NCBI GenBank assembly: GCA_964545385.1
Contig: CAZJFG010000010.1
Location: 1 to 30,032, forward strand
Origin: GCA-002780795 sp964545385
GTDB taxonomy: Bacteria > Patescibacteriota > Microgenomatia > UBA1406 > GWC2-37-13
DNA length: 30,032 nucleotides
Direction: 5' to 3'
The notes under the pieces are model-generated. The model was not told where the DNA came from. It made no database searches and was given only the letters and a program-made list of their open reading frames with translations. Positions 30,018 to 30,032 of the stretch are shown here, piece after piece (position 1 is the first letter of the stretch; every line of letters starts with the position of its first letter). A program made the position numbers and the translations under genes.

Positions 30018-30032
30018 TATTGCCAAGATATA

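Noticed and set aside
1..30032. CRISPR arrays, insertion sequences, prophage
   Set aside because: No spaced long direct repeats, transposase or phage genes; the only repeats are short tandem heptamers and nonamers.

Overview
The window reads as one AT-rich, gene-dense chromosome segment of a Candidate Phyla Radiation (Patescibacteria) bacterium, most likely the Microgenomates side. This is inference from gene content and style: slimmed housekeeping proteins (trigger factor without its PPIase domain, ThrRS without TGS, PheT without its inserted tRNA-binding domain), a split type IV pilus locus, a PBP1A with a C-terminal Ig-like domain, many ATGA overlaps, and almost no Shine-Dalgarno sequences. 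TGA acts as a stop in several overlapping gene pairs, so the UGA=Gly code of Gracilibacteria/Absconditabacteria does not apply. I see no prophage, insertion sequence or CRISPR array.

Layout. Positions 1-1427 (minus): trigger factor (cut by the window edge) behind a secreted glucosaminidase/lysozyme-like protein whose short 5' UTR is essentially one hairpin. 1517-3874: mtaB, two unrecognised small Cys-containing genes flanking tRNA-Asp(GTC), then tRNA-Val(GAC). 3881-9664 (plus): thrS-infC-rpmI-rplT-pheS-pheT, the same order as the classical E. coli cluster. 9669-12197 (minus): PBP1A. 12220-16001 (plus): a 36-codon membrane micro-ORF coupled by ATGA to recG, then rpmF-nusB-rnc-rpsP. 15987-21723 (minus): a tight operon read as holB, three pilins, three minor pilins, pilM, pilN, pilO. 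21769-26834 (plus): pilB-pilT-pilC and two pilins. 26867-28951 (minus): a Wzy/O-antigen-ligase-like membrane protein with a TPR tail. 28953-30017 (plus): an MreB-like protein.

How they work together. The centre and right side encode most of a single-membrane type IV pilus: assembly ATPase PilB, retraction ATPase PilT, platform PilC, PilM/N/O alignment parts and eight prepilin-like proteins. The prepilin peptidase is not here. The adjacent Wzy-family protein is a candidate pilin oligosaccharyltransferase. PBP1A, the hydrolase and MreB form a cell-wall theme. The rest is translation, RNA processing and repair.

Most notable signals: (1) promoters whose -10 box lies about 6-9 nt before the ATG, predicting leaderless mRNAs; (2) a hairpin that sequesters the only clear Shine-Dalgarno I found and also resembles a terminator; (3) short tandem 7-bp and 9-bp repeats inside recG, the wzy-like gene and thrS, apparently tolerated as in-frame insertions; (4) a probable one-base frameshift near the start of pilB; (5) the micro-ORF coupled to recG.
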